Shown piece after piece: positions 4,794-5,850 of a stretch of DNA of 5,850 nt. The notes under the pieces are model-generated. The model saw only the letters and a program-made list of their open reading frames with translations, ran no database searches and was not told the DNA's origin. The number at the start of each line of letters is the position of its first letter. The first letter of the stretch is position 1. The stretch comes from Bacteroidetes bacterium UBA955. GTDB taxonomy: Bacteria > Bacteroidota > Bacteroidia > NS11-12g > UBA955. The translations under genes and the position numbers were made by a program. Where the stretch lies: contig DBCP01000048.1 in the NCBI GenBank assembly GCA_002293105.1, forward strand, positions 34,997-40,846, in the 5' to 3' direction.

Positions 4794-5665
4794 AACGACT
4801 TTCCCTGATACACACCCAGCGCTTGTTGGGTGAGTTTCACCCAATTCACATTCTTCACCCAATCTAGGCCTTCTTGCTCTGCCAACCAGGGGAATGCGAT
4901 TTCGCTTGGAATGTTTCCAACCAAATCATCTTTGGCCATCGGACAGCCTCCAAAGCCTCCCAGTGCTGCATCGAAGCGCCTACAACCGTGTGCATAAGCC
5001 GCTTGGATTTTTACCAAACAATCAGTTGGACTTGCGTGCAAATGTACACCTACTTTGACATGTGGTAGACGGTCTTGAATCACTTCGAACAGTTCGCCGA
5101 GTGTTTCCCCGTTAGCAGAACCAATGGTGTCTGATAAAGAAATGGTTCGAATGCCCAAAGAAGCGATTTTGGAAGCCCATTCAGCCACTTCTTGCGCGCT
5201 CCAATCATCGCCATAAGGATTGCCAAAAGCCATGCTCAAATAAGCAACCACTTCTTTGCCCGAAGCAACTGCAATGTCTTGTATTCGCGCCAATCGCCTG
5301 AAAGCCTCCTCCCTGGAAGCATTGGTGTTTCTCTTTTGAAAGGTTTCACTTACACTCAATGGGAATCCCAAGTACTTGATTTTGGGATAAGCCACAGCCC
5401 GCAATGCACCTCTTTCGTTGGCTACAATCACCAACAACTCTGTATTTGTATCTACTTCGCTGATCGCCTGAATAACCTCAGCAGTATCTGCCATCTGCGG
5501 AATCGATTCGGGATTCACAAAACTGCCACAATCCAAGACGTCAAATCCTTGCCTCAACAGTGTGGTTAAATACTGAATCTTAACCGCGGTAGGAATAAAA
5601 GTTTTGATGCCTTGCATAGCATCTCTCGGACATTCAACCAAGGTGAGTCCGTGAGTCTTCGTCAT
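4790..5665 (-). CDS. Hydroxymethylglutaryl-CoA lyase
   Basis: The 291-residue protein belongs to the HMGL-like TIM-barrel family and should cleave (S)-HMG-CoA to acetoacetate and acetyl-CoA, the last step of leucine breakdown, in the cytoplasm with a divalent metal. Landmarks against the human enzyme are ECPRDAMQG with R14/D15 (human R41/D42), SFVNPESIPQM (48-58), SLSDTIG (176-182), VHLH with H208/H210 (human H233/H235), and the active-site loop GFGGCPMA with C241 (human C266) followed by the metal-ligand asparagine N251 (human N275). At the site of human E72 this protein has D45 (VLDCGSF), which I believe is usual in the Bacteroidetes branch. Homocitrate or isopropylmalate synthases are less likely because they are longer and lack GGCPxA. 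ATG 5665 lies 11 bases after the stop of the S9 peptidase gene, so the two are probably co-transcribed. No Shine-Dalgarno is visible. Confidence 0.93.
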   Translation of the reverse strand: MTKTHGLTLVECPRDAMQGIKTFIPTAVKIQYLTTLLRQGFDVLDCGSFVNPESIPQMADTAEVIQAISEVDTNTELLVIVANERGALRAVAYPKIKYLGFPLSVSETFQKRNTNASREEAFRRLARIQDIAVASGKEVVAYLSMAFGNPYGDDWSAQEVAEWASKIASLGIRTISLSDTIGSANGETLGELFEVIQDRLPHVKVGVHLHASPTDCLVKIQAAYAHGCRRFDAALGGFGGCPMAKDDLVGNIPSEIAFPWLAEQEGLDWVKNVNWVKLTQQALGVYQGKSF

Positions 5666-5676
5666 GCCGCAATTTA

Positions 5677-5850
<174 letters not shown>

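Noticed and set aside
5192..5569. 125-residue plus-strand frame opposite HMG-CoA lyase
   Set aside because: It lies fully antisense to a gene with clear catalytic motifs, and its translation is cysteine/histidine-scattered with no recognisable domain.

Overview
The window looks like chromosomal DNA of a Bacteroidetes bacterium, probably from the flavobacterial, sphingobacterial or chitinophagal side of the phylum. The left edge holds a type IX secretion C-terminal sorting domain, a system found only in this phylum. The kinase/regulator pair is of the LytS/LytTR type common there, the HMG-CoA lyase has the clade's ECPRDAMQGI and GFGGCPMAKDDL signatures, and most genes start without a Shine-Dalgarno sequence. 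I see no insertion sequence, tRNA, rRNA, CRISPR array or phage gene.

Layout. (1) Bases 1-246 are the tail of a secreted protein with a T9SS sorting domain. A textbook intrinsic terminator follows about 25 bases after its stop. (2) Bases 243-2138 encode a five-helix membrane enzyme of the LTA synthase / phosphoglycerol transferase (sulfatase-fold) family. Its reading frame runs through that terminator, so its start is uncertain. (3) Bases 2203-4219 form a compact three-gene unit: a 72-residue peptide with a signal sequence, a LytS/YehU-type histidine kinase with an ideal Shine-Dalgarno and a TTG start, and a LytTR response regulator overlapping the kinase by 8 bases. (4) Bases 4220-4469 are an AT-rich intergenic region dense in dyads and short repeats. 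It contains a likely terminator for the regulator gene and a likely promoter for the next gene. (5) Bases 4470-4793 encode a small Cro/C1-type DNA-binding protein. (6) On the minus strand, converging on it, lie HMG-CoA lyase (5665-4790) and, 11 bases upstream of that gene, the C-terminal end of a prolyl-oligopeptidase/DPP IV-type S9 peptidase that enters from the right edge.

How they may work together. The kinase and regulator are almost certainly a cognate pair, and the small exported peptide is probably co-transcribed with them. The envelope-modifying enzyme lies 64 bases upstream on the same strand, so an envelope-sensing or envelope-remodelling unit is possible but is only inferred from position. 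The S9 peptidase and HMG-CoA lyase are probably co-transcribed; both fit amino-acid use (peptide cleavage, leucine breakdown). The least explained parts are the nested inverted repeats in front of the Cro/C1-type gene, the terminator buried in the enzyme's 5' end, and the small peptide in front of the kinase.
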